Shown here: piece after piece, positions 18,655-27,390 of the stretch
Numbering within the stretch: position 1 is the first letter of the stretch
Layout of the letters: each line of letters begins with the position of its first letter
DNA from: Marinobacterium lutimaris
Lineage (GTDB): Bacteria; Pseudomonadota; Gammaproteobacteria; Pseudomonadales; Balneatricaceae
NCBI RefSeq assembly: GCF_900108065.1
Contig: NZ_FNVQ01000007.1
Coordinates: forward strand, 62,001 to 126,000
Direction of reading: 5' to 3'
DNA: 64,000 nucleotides
Position numbers and translations under genes: made by a program
Notes under the pieces: model-generated
The model's input: only the letters and a program-made list of their open reading frames with translations
What the model was told of the DNA's origin: nothing
The model's database searches: none

Positions 18655-19689
18655 ATGAGTCTGCTTACCCGCTGGCCAAGAGAGCAGCTGATGCTCAGTG
18701 TCGAAGAGCGCCGCCGTGCCGTACAGGCAGTGGAAAAGGCGTTCGCGCCCACGCTTGAGTCCCTGCAGGTGGATATCGGTCTGAAGGAGCAGTTCGAGCA
18801 GATCTATGTGCCGCTGGCGGCCTGGCTGGTGGAACGCCAGCGTGGTCAAAGCAAGCCGCTGGTAGTGGGTATCAACGGTGCCCAGGGGGCGGGAAAATCC
18901 ACCCTGTTCAACCTGCTGGAGGTGATCCTGGAGGAGGGCTTCGGTCTGCGTGTGATCGGCTTCTCCATCGATGATCTCTATCGCACCCGCGCCGAGCGGG
19001 AGGAGCTGGGGCGTGAGGTACACCCGCTGATGGAAACCCGCGGCGTGCCCGGTACCCATGATGTGGCGCTGGGGATAGAACTGCTGGAATCACTGCTTCA
19101 TGCCGGTCCCGATACGCTGACCAAGATCCCGGTGTTCGACAAGTCCATCGATGACCGCTGTCCGCCCACCGTCTGGCAGGAGTGGCTGGGACCGGTGGAT
19201 GTGATCGTGTTTGAAGGCTGGTGTGTCGGAGCGGAGCCGCAAACCGAAGAGGAGCTGGCGCAGGCGGTGAACTCGCTGGAAGCGGATGAGGATCCGGACG
19301 GTGTTTGGCGTCGTTATGTGAATGCGCAACTGGCCGGACCCTACCAGCGGTTGTTCGAGTATCTGGATCTGTTGCTGATGCTCAAGGTGCCCAGCATGCA
19401 GGCGGTGTATCAGTGGCGCGCCCAGCAGGAGGAAAAACTGGCGGAGAGAGTGCGCTATATCTATGACACGCTGCAGCCCACCTCGCATCTGCGCATCATG
19501 AACCCCTCGGAGATCCGACGTTTTATCGCCCATTACGAGCGTCTCACCCGCGCCATGCTGGAGGAACTGCCCGACCGGGTGGATATCTGCCTCTATCTCA
19601 ACGAAAACCACAAGATCAGCGATATTCTGATCAATAAGGGACGGCCACTGCTGACATCACGGCAGAGCGGTGTGGAGTTCAGCCTTTAG
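18655..19689 (+). CDS. P-loop kinase of the D-glycerate 3-kinase type
   Basis: A 344-residue cytoplasmic P-loop enzyme. Walker A is VGINGAQGAGKSTLFNLL (about residues 70-87), followed by IGFSIDDLYRTRAERE and ETRGVPGTHDVALG, and the Walker-B-like segment VDVIVFEGWCVGAEPQ. This set of motifs is that of the plant-type glycerate kinase/YggC-like family related to phosphoribulokinase and uridine kinase. The product would phosphorylate glycerate to 3-phosphoglycerate if the family assignment holds. No other glycerate genes are adjacent, so the in vivo substrate remains open. Confidence 0.82.
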   Translation: MSLLTRWPREQLMLSVEERRRAVQAVEKAFAPTLESLQVDIGLKEQFEQIYVPLAAWLVERQRGQSKPLVVGINGAQGAGKSTLFNLLEVILEEGFGLRVIGFSIDDLYRTRAEREELGREVHPLMETRGVPGTHDVALGIELLESLLHAGPDTLTKIPVFDKSIDDRCPPTVWQEWLGPVDVIVFEGWCVGAEPQTEEELAQAVNSLEADEDPDGVWRRYVNAQLAGPYQRLFEYLDLLLMLKVPSMQAVYQWRAQQEEKLAERVRYIYDTLQPTSHLRIMNPSEIRRFIAHYERLTRAMLEELPDRVDICLYLNENHKISDILINKGRPLLTSRQSGVEFSL

Positions 19690-19865
19690 GTGCGCTTTTG
19701 CGCTTTCCTGTTCTCGTGTGCGCAGGTCGACGCCGTTGTAAGAGGCGCGCACCCAAAGGGCATAATAACCTCGCGCCGGTTGGGTCTGGTGCGGTGGTGG
19801 TTAAATACCCCGGTGGTTGATCGCAGCGGGGCGCCGCGCCTTAGCGAAGCGGCTTCGACCGAGCC

Positions 19866-20558
19866 TTATATTGGCAGCAGCGTGGTAGAAGCAAACCCTA
19901 CCACCACCGAGTTGATGGCGCGGTTGGTCTTGTCGGAGACAATCTGCGCCATCATGTCCTGGTAGGCGATCAGCTTGCCGAAAATCCGCTCGAAGCTGTA
20001 GTTGGGCACGCCGTTGTCGGCGATGCCGTTGGAGAGCAGAAACAGGTTACCGTCAGGCTGGCGTCGGTTGTTCAGGCGCCAGGCGATCGCCTCCAGGTTA
20101 CGGGCGGAGTTGAACAGTTTCTGCTGATCGATATCGTTAAGCATGAAGAACTCGTCGCGGTAGCTGTAAGAAGCATGCAGCATGCCGCTGATTCCCACCA
20201 TCAGCGCAAACACCCTGTCTCCGCGAAAGTCCGGTTCAAACGCCAGTGGAATCGCATCGGTGCCGTAGCGGCCGTTCAGTTCAGGGTGGTTGATCAGACG
20301 CGGCGAATCCAGCAGCAACTGCAGGCGCCGGCTGACGGTGATGCCGGGCGGGCCCTTTTTCAGTTCTCTTGGATTGCGCTTATAGAGCTTGATGGTGAGT
20401 TCGCGTACCAGATCATTGAGCGCGCGGATATGGGAGTCGGCCACCATATCGATGTCGGACTTGGCCAGGTTCTTTATCTCGAAGGGGCGTGCTTTGCCGC
20501 CGCTGGCGCAACCCTGCAGCACCAGTATCATCAAAACCAGGCCGAGCACTCGACTCAT
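19866..20558 (-). CDS. Lipoprotein coupled to the MCE gene letB
   Basis: A 230-residue predicted lipoprotein: MSRVLGLVLMILVLQGCASG carries a lipobox LQGC with Cys17 as the lipidated residue. No Asp follows the Cys, which favours outer membrane sorting. The rest (FEIKNLAKSDIDMVADSHIR, then a predicted helical, Tyr/Phe-rich middle) matches no family I can name. Its ATG overlaps the letB stop by 4 bp, so it is translationally coupled to the MCE tunnel protein. This placement makes it a candidate outer membrane partner of the LetAB lipid pathway, which is inference. Confidence 0.82.
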   Translation of the reverse strand: MSRVLGLVLMILVLQGCASGGKARPFEIKNLAKSDIDMVADSHIRALNDLVRELTIKLYKRNPRELKKGPPGITVSRRLQLLLDSPRLINHPELNGRYGTDAIPLAFEPDFRGDRVFALMVGISGMLHASYSYRDEFFMLNDIDQQKLFNSARNLEAIAWRLNNRRQPDGNLFLLSNGIADNGVPNYSFERIFGKLIAYQDMMAQIVSDKTNRAINSVVVGFASTTLLPI

Positions 20559-23251
20559 TGACTCACTCCCTGTGTCTCTTGGCTCATCGGCGGAGCCTCA
20601 TCATCCAACCTGAACACGGTCAATTCCTTTACCGCAGGCGCACTCAGGTCATCAGTGGTGAAACTGACGCCGCCGCCCACCAGCGTCTCCAGGCTGGCAA
20701 GCTTGATATCCAGGCCGCTGAAGAGGCCGGCGTGACTCTTGACGCCGCTCTCGTTGAAGAAGCGGCTGGAACTGCGCACCAGTGTCGCATGGCTGGGACG
20801 AATATGCGCATAAACCTTCACGCCATCGCCCCGAAGATTGATCTCGTACCCGGTTACTTCGCCCACCGGCACCTGTCGATAGAGTACCGGGCTACCTAGC
20901 CCGATTGAGCCCAGCTCGCGGGCGTGAAGCTCCACTGTCAGCCCAGGCTGCGGTTGGTAGGCGGGCGGCTCGCGCAGGGCGATAAAGTCATGGGCGATAG
21001 CTCTTGTGTCGGTTCCGTCACCGGGCAGCGCTTCCACCTGGTTACCAAACAGAACATTGGTGGGGTTAAGGATGCCGCTGAGACGGATCTGTGGTTCGTT
21101 GATCCAGAACCGGGTGCCCTCCCGGGCCAGGAAGGCGGCTTCATGGAACAGGCTTGCCTTTGCGATGCGGGCGCCATTGGCGCTGACCACGCGGATACTG
21201 TCGATCCGGCCAACCTGCTGACCGCGATAGTTGATTGCTGCACCCGGTGGCAGTTCTGCGCCCGGGGAAAAACTGATCTGGATCTGCAGTGCCTGTTCCT
21301 GTGCGGCCTGCCGGTCAGGGTAGAGGCGGAAGTGCTGCGCCGCTGCAAGGGCGTCTCCATCCTCGGGGGTATCAAAGGCGATGCCGCCCTTCACCAGCTG
21401 TTTCAGGGAACCGGTGTTGACCTGGACTCCCTCCTGCAGGCTGGCGCGAGCTTCGATACCGCCGGAGATCCAGAAGCGGCTGCTGCCGTTCAGTAACTGG
21501 CTGTGCTCAGGGGCGATGGTCAGATCGATCAGCACCGAGCGACCGGCATCGCCAAGGCGATAGTGGCTGACCTCGCCGACCTCCAGCCCGCGATACAGCA
21601 CCGGTGAACCCACGGCCACGGCGCCTAACTGCGGCGCCTCCAGCGTCAGCTTCAACCCGGCGCTGCCGCTATCGAGGTCGCCGCTCTCGGTTGCGCTCTC
21701 GCGATCCGTGTACAGGTTAAAACGCCGCGGTGCTACGACCTGGTTGCCGGGGTTGTTGCCCGGATTGAACAGGCTGATGCCGCCTCGAATCAGTGTCTGG
21801 GCGCTGCCGGTTTCCAGCGATACACCATCCAGATCAGCGGCGAAACGAATACCACTGCTGTTCCAGAAGCGGGTGTGGCTGCCGATAAGCTGGCGGTATT
21901 TCTCCTTGATCACGGCGTGAATAAGCACCTGGCTGCCATCGGCGGTCAGCTCGTAGCCGTTGACTTCACCCACCGGCAATTGCCGGTAAAGCAGCGGTGA
22001 GCCGCGATTGATCGAGCCCAGTTCATCGCTGATCAGTTCCAGTTCCATTCCCTGCTGGACCGGCAGCCTGGCCGGGGCTTCGGCCAGTGCCGTGAACCTG
22101 AAAGTCTCGCTGCCAGGGCCTGGGGCCAGCTCGATATACTGACCGCCCAGCAGTTTCTGCAGATTCAGTTCGCCGGAGCTGAGGCTGGGTTCCACCAGCC
22201 AGAAGCGGCTGCCGGCGCGCAGCAAGGGTCGGGCGCGCGGGTCGATCAGCAGCTGTGCGTGCAGCGCCTGGAAGTCATCACTGAGCTTGATATTGCGTAC
22301 GCGGCCGATACGGACGCCACCGGTGCGCACCTCTGTGCCGGGGCTCAGCTGGGTGTCGGCGGGGAAGGTCAGCTGCACAGGAACGCCGTCCTCGGCGGCC
22401 TCGTAGTCGGCGAACAGGCGAAACTGGTCGCCATCCTCGGCGGCCGGGTTTTCCTGCGGGTCAGGCGTGTAGAAATGGACGCCGCCGGCGATGATGGTGG
22501 CCAAGGAGCCAAGACGGAAATCGATATCGGGAAACTTGCCCTTAACCTCGAGGCTGCTGGCGTTCCAGAAGCGGGAGTGTTTTTTCACCAGGTGGGCGTA
22601 TTGTTGCTCCACATAAAGGTCCACCAGGATCTGGTCATCATTGGCGCTGAGGCGATAATCGATCACCTCGCCCACGTTGACGTCGCGGTAATAGACCGGG
22701 GAGCCGCGCCGTACCGCGTTGACCGAGTCGGCAAACAGGGTGATGTAAAGGCCATCCTGGTCGCGGATTGCCGGCGGAGGTTCGTCGGCAGCAACGAACT
22801 GACGTGTCTCTGGCCCATCGCCGGGGCGGATGCCGATGTAGTGGCCGGAGACCAGAGTCTCAAGTCCACGTACGCCGGAAAGGGATATCTGCGGCTTCAC
22901 CAGCCAGAACTGGGTTTTTTCGTGCAGCAGCGACTCGGCGTGGGTGGCGATCTCTATCCGTGCGGTAACGCTTTGCAGATCGTCATTGAGCCTCAGGCTG
23001 CGCACGGTACCGCTGGGAAGACCACGGTAGATCACCTGGGTCTTGTTCTCCTCCAGACCCTCGGCGGAGCTGAACACTACGTCAACCATGACGCCGGCAT
23101 CGTTGTAGCTTTTGAGCACCAGCCAACCGGCGATCATCGCCGCCAGCAGCGGCAGAATCCAGACCGCGGAGGGGCCGCGGTGACGCCGCACCCGGGGGCG
23201 GATTTCCCCGGGGGATGGGTTTTCGGAGCTCGTATCAGACTTCGGATCCAC
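20555..23251 (-). CDS. letB: Seven-MCE-domain intermembrane lipid transport protein LetB
   Basis: An 898-residue periplasm-spanning protein (E. coli LetB/YebT 877). After a short cytoplasmic stretch, one helix (AVWILPLLAAMIAGWLVLKS, about residues 30-50) anchors it in the inner membrane. Seven MCE repeats follow, each with a YRG/YRQ-x-x-VGEV-type strand (for example VYYRDVNVGEVIDY, LLYRQLPVGEVNGY, VLYRGLEVGEVSHY) and a FW-containing turn. Stacked MCE rings form a hydrophobic tunnel for phospholipid movement between membranes. It overlaps the second half-LetA gene by 17 bp and the lipoprotein gene by 4 bp. Confidence 0.93.
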   Translation of the reverse strand: MDPKSDTSSENPSPGEIRPRVRRHRGPSAVWILPLLAAMIAGWLVLKSYNDAGVMVDVVFSSAEGLEENKTQVIYRGLPSGTVRSLRLNDDLQSVTARIEIATHAESLLHEKTQFWLVKPQISLSGVRGLETLVSGHYIGIRPGDGPETRQFVAADEPPPAIRDQDGLYITLFADSVNAVRRGSPVYYRDVNVGEVIDYRLSANDDQILVDLYVEQQYAHLVKKHSRFWNASSLEVKGKFPDIDFRLGSLATIIAGGVHFYTPDPQENPAAEDGDQFRLFADYEAAEDGVPVQLTFPADTQLSPGTEVRTGGVRIGRVRNIKLSDDFQALHAQLLIDPRARPLLRAGSRFWLVEPSLSSGELNLQKLLGGQYIELAPGPGSETFRFTALAEAPARLPVQQGMELELISDELGSINRGSPLLYRQLPVGEVNGYELTADGSQVLIHAVIKEKYRQLIGSHTRFWNSSGIRFAADLDGVSLETGSAQTLIRGGISLFNPGNNPGNQVVAPRRFNLYTDRESATESGDLDSGSAGLKLTLEAPQLGAVAVGSPVLYRGLEVGEVSHYRLGDAGRSVLIDLTIAPEHSQLLNGSSRFWISGGIEARASLQEGVQVNTGSLKQLVKGGIAFDTPEDGDALAAAQHFRLYPDRQAAQEQALQIQISFSPGAELPPGAAINYRGQQVGRIDSIRVVSANGARIAKASLFHEAAFLAREGTRFWINEPQIRLSGILNPTNVLFGNQVEALPGDGTDTRAIAHDFIALREPPAYQPQPGLTVELHARELGSIGLGSPVLYRQVPVGEVTGYEINLRGDGVKVYAHIRPSHATLVRSSSRFFNESGVKSHAGLFSGLDIKLASLETLVGGGVSFTTDDLSAPAVKELTVFRLDDEAPPMSQETQGVSQ

Positions 23252-23876
23252 TCGCGTTCTCCTGCAGGTGACGGTCCCAGATCAGTCGGGTATCCAGGGT
23301 GCCAGCGGCCAGCATGGTGAAAATGACGACGCCGGCAAAGGCGATGGCGCCGGCCTGGCCATCGATATAGGCCAGGTTGCCGAACTGAACCAGGGCGACC
23401 AGTATACCGACGACAAAAATATCCAGCATCGACCAGCGGCCGATCCAGTGAACGACTCGGAACATCACCATCTTCTGCTGCATATTGGTGGTCCAGCCGC
23501 GCTGTATGGTTAACAGCAGGGTGCATAGCGCAATGATCTTGCCCACCGGAATCAGAATACTGGCGGCCAGCACCACAAAGGCGATGCCCCAGAGTCCGTG
23601 ATGGGCCAGCTGCATCACGCCGCCAAAGATGGTCGAGGGTTCACCTTGGCCCAGGGTTGTGACCCGCATGATCGGCAAGAGGTTCGCGGGCAGCAGCAAC
23701 AGTGTGGCGGTCAGCAACAGCGCCCAGGTGCGTTTCAGTGAGTCTGGAGTGCGTGCATGCAGCATCGCCTGACAGCGCGGACAGTGGGTATGTTCCTGCT
23801 GTAATGGCCAGAGTGCGCCGCAGTCGTGGCAGCGGATCAGGCCTTGGGCCAAGGCGCTGTGGCGCCAGTTATTCAT
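23235..23876 (-). CDS. PqiA/LetA-domain membrane protein, second half
   Basis: A 213-residue inner membrane protein. It begins with a zinc-ribbon-like pair, CHDCGALW and CPRCQAML, followed by four hydrophobic helices (LLLTATLLLLPANLLPIMRV is the PqiA signature). It corresponds to the C-terminal PqiA domain of E. coli LetA (427 residues), which here is encoded as a separate gene. It overlaps the first half by 8 bp and letB by 17 bp, so the three products are made together. It likely feeds lipid to the LetB tunnel. Confidence 0.9.
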   Translation of the reverse strand: MNNWRHSALAQGLIRCHDCGALWPLQQEHTHCPRCQAMLHARTPDSLKRTWALLLTATLLLLPANLLPIMRVTTLGQGEPSTIFGGVMQLAHHGLWGIAFVVLAASILIPVGKIIALCTLLLTIQRGWTTNMQQKMVMFRVVHWIGRWSMLDIFVVGILVALVQFGNLAYIDGQAGAIAFAGVVIFTMLAAGTLDTRLIWDRHLQENASGSEV

Positions 23877-24528
23877 GCCGGGCTCCTTCGCTGGGTGCGT
23901 CTTCTGCGGGGCTGCTCAGATCATCGATCTGGTGCCAGAACAGGTCTTCATCCATCTGCGATGAACTCAGTGCGGTGATCAGTATCAGCGCACCCAGGGA
24001 GTAGAGCCCGAGTCCCGGATGCACCTCCGCCATGTCCACCAGTTTGACGACGGAAACCAGCACGCTGATCAGGTAGACCTCCAGCATGCTCCACTCGTCG
24101 AGGTGGTGAAGGGCGCGCATCGCCAGTGGCAAACCCGGCCAGCGCCGACGCAGGTGCAGGGCCAGAGACAGGTAAGCCTGAAGCAGAAACTTGGTGCAGG
24201 GCACGAGGATGGCGAACAGCAGAATACAGAGGGAAACCAGCGGCAGGCTGTCTTCGTACAACGCCATGGCACTGGAGAAAATCGTCTGCTGCTGGTGGCG
24301 TCCCAGTACTTCAAGACTTAACACCGGGAACAGGTTGGCCGGCAGCAGCAGTATCAGGCCGGCGATCGCCAGGGCCAGGGAACGCTCCACACTGTTGGGG
24401 TGGCTCGATATCAGCCGGGAGCCACAGCGCGGGCAGTAGACGACCTGATCGCCGCTGATCTCCGGTCGGGATAGCAGCAGGTCGCACTCATGGCATGCGA
24501 TACGTGTGTCTGGGGCCAGGGTACTCAT
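23869..24528 (-). CDS. PqiA/LetA-domain membrane protein, first half
   Basis: A 219-residue inner membrane protein with CHECDLLL and CPRCGSRL cysteine pairs near the N-terminus and four helices, including ILLLPANLFPVLSLEVLG, the PqiA signature. It matches the N-terminal PqiA domain of LetA. I chose the ATG at 24526-24528 because GGGAGA sits six bases upstream; the frame could be opened seven codons earlier from a TTG. Together with the next gene it reconstitutes a full LetA. Such split pairs also occur in other gammaproteobacteria. Confidence 0.9.
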   Translation of the reverse strand: MSTLAPDTRIACHECDLLLSRPEISGDQVVYCPRCGSRLISSHPNSVERSLALAIAGLILLLPANLFPVLSLEVLGRHQQQTIFSSAMALYEDSLPLVSLCILLFAILVPCTKFLLQAYLSLALHLRRRWPGLPLAMRALHHLDEWSMLEVYLISVLVSVVKLVDMAEVHPGLGLYSLGALILITALSSSQMDEDLFWHQIDDLSSPAEDAPSEGARHE

Positions 24529-24634
24529 TAATCTCCCGGTTACAGGCAAACCGCGTCGGGCATGATCCGACGCAGAAAATCAGCAGGCTTATCGTTTATA
24601 GTACCGCCTTCGAAGTTTCCCACAGGAGAGCGTA

Positions 24635-25285
24635 ATGGCAAACCAGAATAGTGACATCAGTGCCCTGAGACGGGAATACGTTGCCGAAGGCCTGCACAAG
24701 GCCGACCTGCGTGACGATCCGTTTGAACAGTTTCAGAGCTGGTTCGACAAGGCGTTGATCGCCCACCCGGATGATGCCACTTCGATGACGCTGGCTACCG
24801 CTGACAGCGAAGGACGTCCGGGCGCCCGCATCGTGCTGCTCAAGCACTTCGACAACCACGGCTTCTGTTGGTTTACTGATTTTCGCAGCGAAAAGGGGCA
24901 GCACCTGGAGCAGAACCCTTACGCCGAGATCATGTTCTACTGGTACGGGCTGGAGCGTCAGGTGCGGATCCGCGGGCCGGTCGAAAAACTGGAATACGCC
25001 TTTGGTGAGCGCTACTTCAATGCGCGTCCCATCGGCAGCCGCCTGAGTGCTGCCGTGTCCCACCAGAGTTCACCGGTGGACAGCCGGGCGACGCTGGAAA
25101 AAGCGGTCAGCGAGATGAGCGCTGCCCATGAGGATGGTAATATCCGCTGTCCTGAAACCTGGGGCGGCTACCGTCTGGTGCCGGAGCGCTTCGAGTTCTG
25201 GCAGGGGCGTGAGAACCGTCTTCACGACCGCTTCGTCTTTTCCCTGGACGACGGCAAGTGGCAGGTGGATCGTCTCCAGCCCTGA
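24635..25285 (+). CDS. pdxH: Pyridoxamine 5'-phosphate oxidase
   Basis: A 216-residue FMN enzyme that oxidises pyridoxine/pyridoxamine 5'-phosphate to pyridoxal 5'-phosphate, the last step of vitamin B6 synthesis and salvage. Recognisable segments are RREYVAEGLHKADLRDDPFEQF, the FMN-binding GARIVLLKHFDNHGFCWFTD, RSEKGQHLEQNPYAEIMFYW and the C-terminal WGGYRLVPERFEFWQGRENR-LHDR. Length equals E. coli PdxH (218). The ATG has CAGGAG upstream. It is divergent from the letAB operon across 106 bp. Confidence 0.96.
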   Translation: MANQNSDISALRREYVAEGLHKADLRDDPFEQFQSWFDKALIAHPDDATSMTLATADSEGRPGARIVLLKHFDNHGFCWFTDFRSEKGQHLEQNPYAEIMFYWYGLERQVRIRGPVEKLEYAFGERYFNARPIGSRLSAAVSHQSSPVDSRATLEKAVSEMSAAHEDGNIRCPETWGGYRLVPERFEFWQGRENRLHDRFVFSLDDGKWQVDRLQP

Positions 25286-25335
25286 GCCGGTTGAGTAAAG
25301 CCGCCGCCCAAGCAAACCTATTACCGGAAAGTCAG

Positions 25336-25803
25336 ATGAAAATTACCCAAGATTCCGCCGTTTTCTTTCGTTACTCACTGGCGCCGGTGGGTGAGCCGCT
25401 GGCGGCTCCAACGGACGAGGATCCGGTGCTGAGCTATCTGCACGGCCATGGCCAGATCGTACCCGGTCTGGAAGCTGCCCTCGAAGGGCGTGAAGCGGGT
25501 GAAAGCTTCAGCATCGAACTGAGCGCGGAACAGGCTTATGGCCCGCGGGATGAAAGCCTGATCGAAACGGTTGAGCGCGAAGCCTTCGCTGGCGTTAAAA
25601 GCCTGCGCAAGGGCGCGCTGGTGCAGGTCAACGATGAATCAGGGAAGCCTGCACTGGCCCGCGTTCTCAACCTGGATACCCGCGAAGTTGAGCTGGATCT
25701 GAATCATCCCTATGCCGGCATGGATCTGGCGTTCAATGTGGCGGTGGTTGATGTGCGCGCCGCAACCGAACAGGAACTGGCGGATCTGAGCGTCAGCAAC
25801 TGA
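25336..25803 (+). CDS. FKBP-type peptidyl-prolyl isomerase, SlyD/FkpB-like
   Basis: A 155-residue cytoplasmic prolyl isomerase. The split FKBP fold (about residues 1-65 and 125-150) includes FFRYSLAPVG, HGHGQIVPGLEAALEGREAG and DLNHPYAGMDLAFNVAV. The inserted chaperone flap spans about residues 70-120. There is no His-rich metal-binding tail, so it is closer to FkpB/SlpA or a tail-less SlyD. I chose the ATG at 25336, with GGAAAG upstream; the frame extends further but the extension is not conserved-looking. It follows pdxH by 50 bp and may share its transcript. Confidence 0.9.
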   Translation: MKITQDSAVFFRYSLAPVGEPLAAPTDEDPVLSYLHGHGQIVPGLEAALEGREAGESFSIELSAEQAYGPRDESLIETVEREAFAGVKSLRKGALVQVNDESGKPALARVLNLDTREVELDLNHPYAGMDLAFNVAVVDVRAATEQELADLSVSN

Positions 25804-25896
25804 AGCTGAGAACTCAACGCGTTAGCCGCGTCCAGCTAATCTGCTTGCTTCCTTAAACGCCTTTCATTCCCCCTGGGCCCTCCATCACGGAGCGGC

Positions 25897-26157
25897 TCAG
25901 GACACTTTCTCCCGCCATTTCAGATCACCGATCTGCACATTCAGCCATTCGAACCCTATACGACGTGCCACCGCTGCGGCGCCATCCAGACTTTTAAATT
26001 CACGCTCACCTTTAGAACGCTGAAGATTCAATACCACCACTTCGCCATCACGCATTAAAAACTTCAAAGTCCAGCCGCGAGACATCGAAATTGGAATCGC
26101 CTGGCACGACTCAAATACCCCCGCCTTGAAAAGAAGCTTAATCTCTCGTTCCTGCAT
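25897..26157 (-). CDS. Conserved hypothetical protein, 86 residues
   Basis: A small soluble protein, MQEREIKLLFKAGVFESCQA at the start, with the middle stretch GWTLKFLMRDGEVVVLNLQR and an end GFEWLNVQIGDLKW. It has no signal peptide or membrane segment. AGGA lies eight bases before the ATG. Similar short proteins occur singly in pseudomonad-like genomes and plasmids, but I cannot name a function. Its upstream region (26158 onward) is clearly AT-rich compared with the rest of the window, so it may have arrived by transfer. Confidence 0.68.
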   Translation of the reverse strand: MQEREIKLLFKAGVFESCQAIPISMSRGWTLKFLMRDGEVVVLNLQRSKGEREFKSLDGAAAVARRIGFEWLNVQIGDLKWREKVS

Positions 26158-26731
26158 TGTTTTAATCCTTTATTGATTCATCGTTATTAGCATATTGATT
26201 AGTTTATAGCCGATAGCGACTAGTCGCAAATTTAAAGCGCATTTTTAATGGTTTTAAGTTGTTGTTTGTAATGGGTTTTTAAAGTTTTTTGCGGTCGCCG
26301 TTCAGGGTGAGGTAATGCTTTTCTAAGTGGCTGAAAAATAAACGATTTTCGGCGAATCCTTGTTAGATGTTTTTGTGAGTCAGGAGTCGGTTTTTAGAAC
26401 GTTTAGAGCTTAAAAGATGATTTTGATCAATCAATAACCATCATATGAAGTTTCGAAGGGCAGGTATGAGCTGCTGGTCTGAATACTGAACGTCGGAGCT
26501 GGCGCCCGGTCTCAGGGCGCGATGAGATCAACCAGGCCCTAACACAAAAAGTCAGATACGAAAGTGAAAAGCGGGATAGAGGATGAAGCGCTCAAATGAT
26601 TGAAAACGATAGAGAAGTGAGGATTGTGAAGCGGCTCGGAATGCGCCTGGATATGCGCTGGGGCGGGCTATAAGGGAGTCTGTCCGGACAGGCATTACCT
26701 GCCCGGATCTCAACAGTGGTGGTTGGAGGGA
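26158..26731. other. 574-bp AT-rich non-coding region
   Basis: No gene longer than about 15 codons has a supporting ribosome-binding site. The first 260 bases are AT-rich and would hold the promoter of the 86-residue gene. Two features stand out: a GCGCCC/GGGCGC hairpin (26502-26520) and the perfect palindrome CTGTCCGGACAG (26680-26691), which is followed by a 12-base string, GCATTACCTGCC (26692-26703), repeated at 27007-27018 on the other side of the 66-residue gene. Confidence 0.5.
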
Positions 26732-26932
26732 TTACTGTTCTTTGGCGACGGCGAGACGGGCACGCAGCGCGTCTTCCACGCGGGTCAGGTGTTCACGCAT
26801 CTCTTTGACAGACTCGTCGCTTTCGCTGAGCTCGGGGGTGTAGCTGAACATGTCCAGCATCTCGACCAGGAAGCGCTCCTCGTTCATCTGTTTGAGCTGT
26901 TCAGCTGACCAGATTTTCATTTTGGTGGGCAT
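26732..26932 (-). CDS. Small acidic hypothetical protein, 66 residues
   Basis: The product MPTKMKIWSAEQLKQMNEER continues as a Glu-rich, probably helical peptide (SDESVKEMREHLTRVEDALR) with no membrane segment. The ATG at 26930-26932 has AAGGAG upstream, which is why I shortened the frame from the longer open stretch. No family is recognised. The amphipathic pattern suggests a coiled-coil or a protein-binding peptide. It is an isolated gene, flanked by two copies of a 12-bp repeat. Confidence 0.65.
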   Translation of the reverse strand: MPTKMKIWSAEQLKQMNEERFLVEMLDMFSYTPELSESDESVKEMREHLTRVEDALRARLAVAKEQ

Positions 26933-27174
26933 TTTCTTCTCCTTGTATGACAAGTCTGCTTGCAGGTTATTAATACGAAACTCATTTATACAAAATGTCA
27001 GGCCCCGCATTACCTGCCAGATTATTGCATCTGTTCAATTTCAGTAATGGGATAAACCTGGCTTTTTTTCAAGCAGTAAACGGGTCGAAGCCTTGCTTGA
27101 GCTGAGTCAATATTCTTCAAAAGGTTCAGCGTTAATCTATCGCTAACGTTAAATGAGAAGAAAAGGTGACCGCT

Positions 27175-27309
27175 ATGTTTGGTGTTGATGCCTACAGCCT
27201 CGAAGTTCTTGTACCCAGTGTCATCGGTGTTGTTGCGATGGCCGGTGTTATGGTCTGGGCGTTTATCAAAGTTCGCCACTTGATGAACGAAGAACCTAAG
27301 CACAAGTAA
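27175..27309 (+). CDS. 44-residue single-pass membrane protein
   Basis: A short frame from ATG 27175 to TAA 27307-27309 encodes a 44-residue peptide. It starts MFGVDAYSLEVLVPS, has one hydrophobic helix (VIGVVAMAGVMVWAFIKV, about residues 16-33) and ends in a polar, Lys-rich tail. A good Shine-Dalgarno (AAAAGGTG) lies nine bases upstream and a strong terminator is found at 27491-27524, so this is a complete small transcription unit. It resembles in shape the small accessory subunits of membrane complexes (CydX, CcoQ), but there is no sequence match I can name and no oxidase gene is nearby. Confidence 0.7.
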   Translation: MFGVDAYSLEVLVPSVIGVVAMAGVMVWAFIKVRHLMNEEPKHK

Positions 27310-27343
27310 TCTGAATTCGACGACGCGGATCGGTTTCCGCAGC

Positions 27344-27382
27344 GCCTTGGCGGCAGGCTTTTAAGCCCGCCGCTCCCAAGGC
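27344..27382 (+). other. Imperfect hairpin 3' of the 44-residue gene
   Basis: Outer arms GCCTTGG (27344-27350) and CCAAGGC (27376-27382), with inner CGGC/GCCG and GGCTT/AAGCC pairing. No U tract follows, so it is not a terminator by itself. Confidence 0.45.
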
Positions 27383-27390
27383 AGCTCGTG

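Noticed and set aside
22259-23320. 353-codon plus-strand open frame opposite letB
   Set aside because: The minus strand encodes seven MCE repeats; the antisense frame repeats with the same period and has no own motif.
26680-27018. Phage attachment site or insertion sequence
   Set aside because: There is no integrase, transposase or tRNA gene in the region, and the 12-bp repeats are too short to assert this.
27344-27382. First terminator for the 44-residue gene
   Set aside because: The hairpin has bulges and no T tract; the real terminator is at 27491-27524.
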